Positions 63,855 through 64,000 of a stretch of 64,000 nt of DNA are shown here, in pieces. The position numbers and the translations under genes were made by a program. Within the stretch, counting starts at the first letter, position 1. Every line of letters starts with the position of its first letter. The notes beneath the pieces were generated by a model that was given only the letters and a program-made list of their open reading frames with translations, did no database searches and was not told where the DNA came from. The stretch comes from JBMNCR01 sp049366695. Its GTDB lineage: Bacteria > Bacillota > Clostridia > Eubacteriales > Alkalibacteraceae. The stretch lies in contig JBMNCR010000080.1 in NCBI GenBank assembly GCA_049366695.1, positions 1-64,000 on the forward strand, given 5' to 3'.

Positions 63855-64000
63855 TAAAAGTAAAAAACATCATTAGAGAAAAGTTATCCAATAAATACCT
63901 TTGGTTTGACTGGTATTGTTGTTAGAATGAACAACTTAAAGAGACTTTGATTGATTTTATTATTTCTTATTTATGATTAAAACTTAAGAAGAAAGAAGGA
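63855..64000 (+). other. Right-edge spacer
   Basis: 146 nt with no gene. The last bases contain AGAAAGAAGGA, which could be the Shine-Dalgarno of a gene starting just outside the window. No terminator follows the URO-D-like gene, so the operon probably continues. Confidence 0.4.

Noticed and set aside
1..64000. CRISPR arrays, tRNA, rRNA and riboswitches
   Set aside because: I saw no regularly spaced repeats, no tRNA T-loop consensus and no rRNA. No leader matched a riboswitch that I recognise, but a covariance-model search would be needed to exclude small RNAs.

Overview
The window is AT-rich DNA from an anaerobic, probably endospore-forming member of the Clostridia (Bacillota). Evidence: Bacillus/Clostridium-type housekeeping gene order on the plus strand, the sporulation membrane protein gene ylbJ, the PrpC/PrkC phosphatase-kinase pair with PASTA repeats, the yloU-fakA pair, and frequent GTG/TTG starts behind strong GGAGG-type Shine-Dalgarno sites. 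The genus cannot be fixed from the sequence alone.

Region 1 (1-38,140) is conserved core. It runs from a left-edge, minus-strand RqcH/NFACT gene through dapF, yicC, gmk, rpoZ, priA, def, fmt, a YugP-type protease, rsmB, rlmN, prpC, prkC, rsgA, thiN, a small membrane ORF, rpmB (minus), yloU, fakA, recG, rsmD, coaD, a coiled-coil protein, ylbJ and tmcAL (both minus), ackA, yceD, rpmF, plsX, acpP, rnc, a radical SAM protein, smc, ftsY, ylxM, ffh, rpsP, khpA, rimM and trmD. Several genes usual in these neighbourhoods are absent: remA, coaBC, rpe, pta and, after trmD, rplS. The synteny break after trmD coincides with one copy of a 57-bp dispersed repeat whose other copy lies upstream of ylxM.

Region 2 (38,141-48,192) is an accessory redox region, visibly less AT-rich in places. 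It has an exported FMN-plus-FAD reductase-like lipoprotein, then a PucR-type regulator divergent from a five-gene operon. The operon encodes a GlcD-like FAD dehydrogenase, an HdrD/GlpC-like Fe-S protein with two CCG domains, a GcvH-like lipoyl carrier, a lipoate-protein ligase and a dihydrolipoamide dehydrogenase. No gcvP or gcvT is present. My inference is a self-contained electron-transfer module (flavin, Fe-S/CCG, lipoyl carrier, NAD(H)) unrelated to glycine cleavage. This is the best candidate here for an undescribed system.

Region 3 (48,193-54,675) is patchy. It holds a perfect 54-bp palindrome, a frameshifted DegV remnant, an orphan ChrB-N-like protein, a YkvA (DUF1232) protein, a decayed ISL3-type transposase, a FetAB-type transporter, a glutathione peroxidase with an OhrR-box-like palindrome on its promoter, OhrR itself and a LysR regulator.

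Region 4 (54,676-64,000) holds a second exported reductase-like system: a Tat-signal lipoprotein flavoprotein, an Fe-S subunit and two TatA/B-type proteins without TatC. It continues with a Cys-rich HxlR regulator divergent from flavodoxin-like and FMN-binding split-barrel genes. Last comes a second PucR-type regulator, separated by an 11-bp-arm inverted repeat from a URO-D/MtaA-like methyltransferase gene at the right edge. The accessory half suggests an anaerobe that uses several regulated flavin/Fe-S redox routes and possibly methylated compounds.
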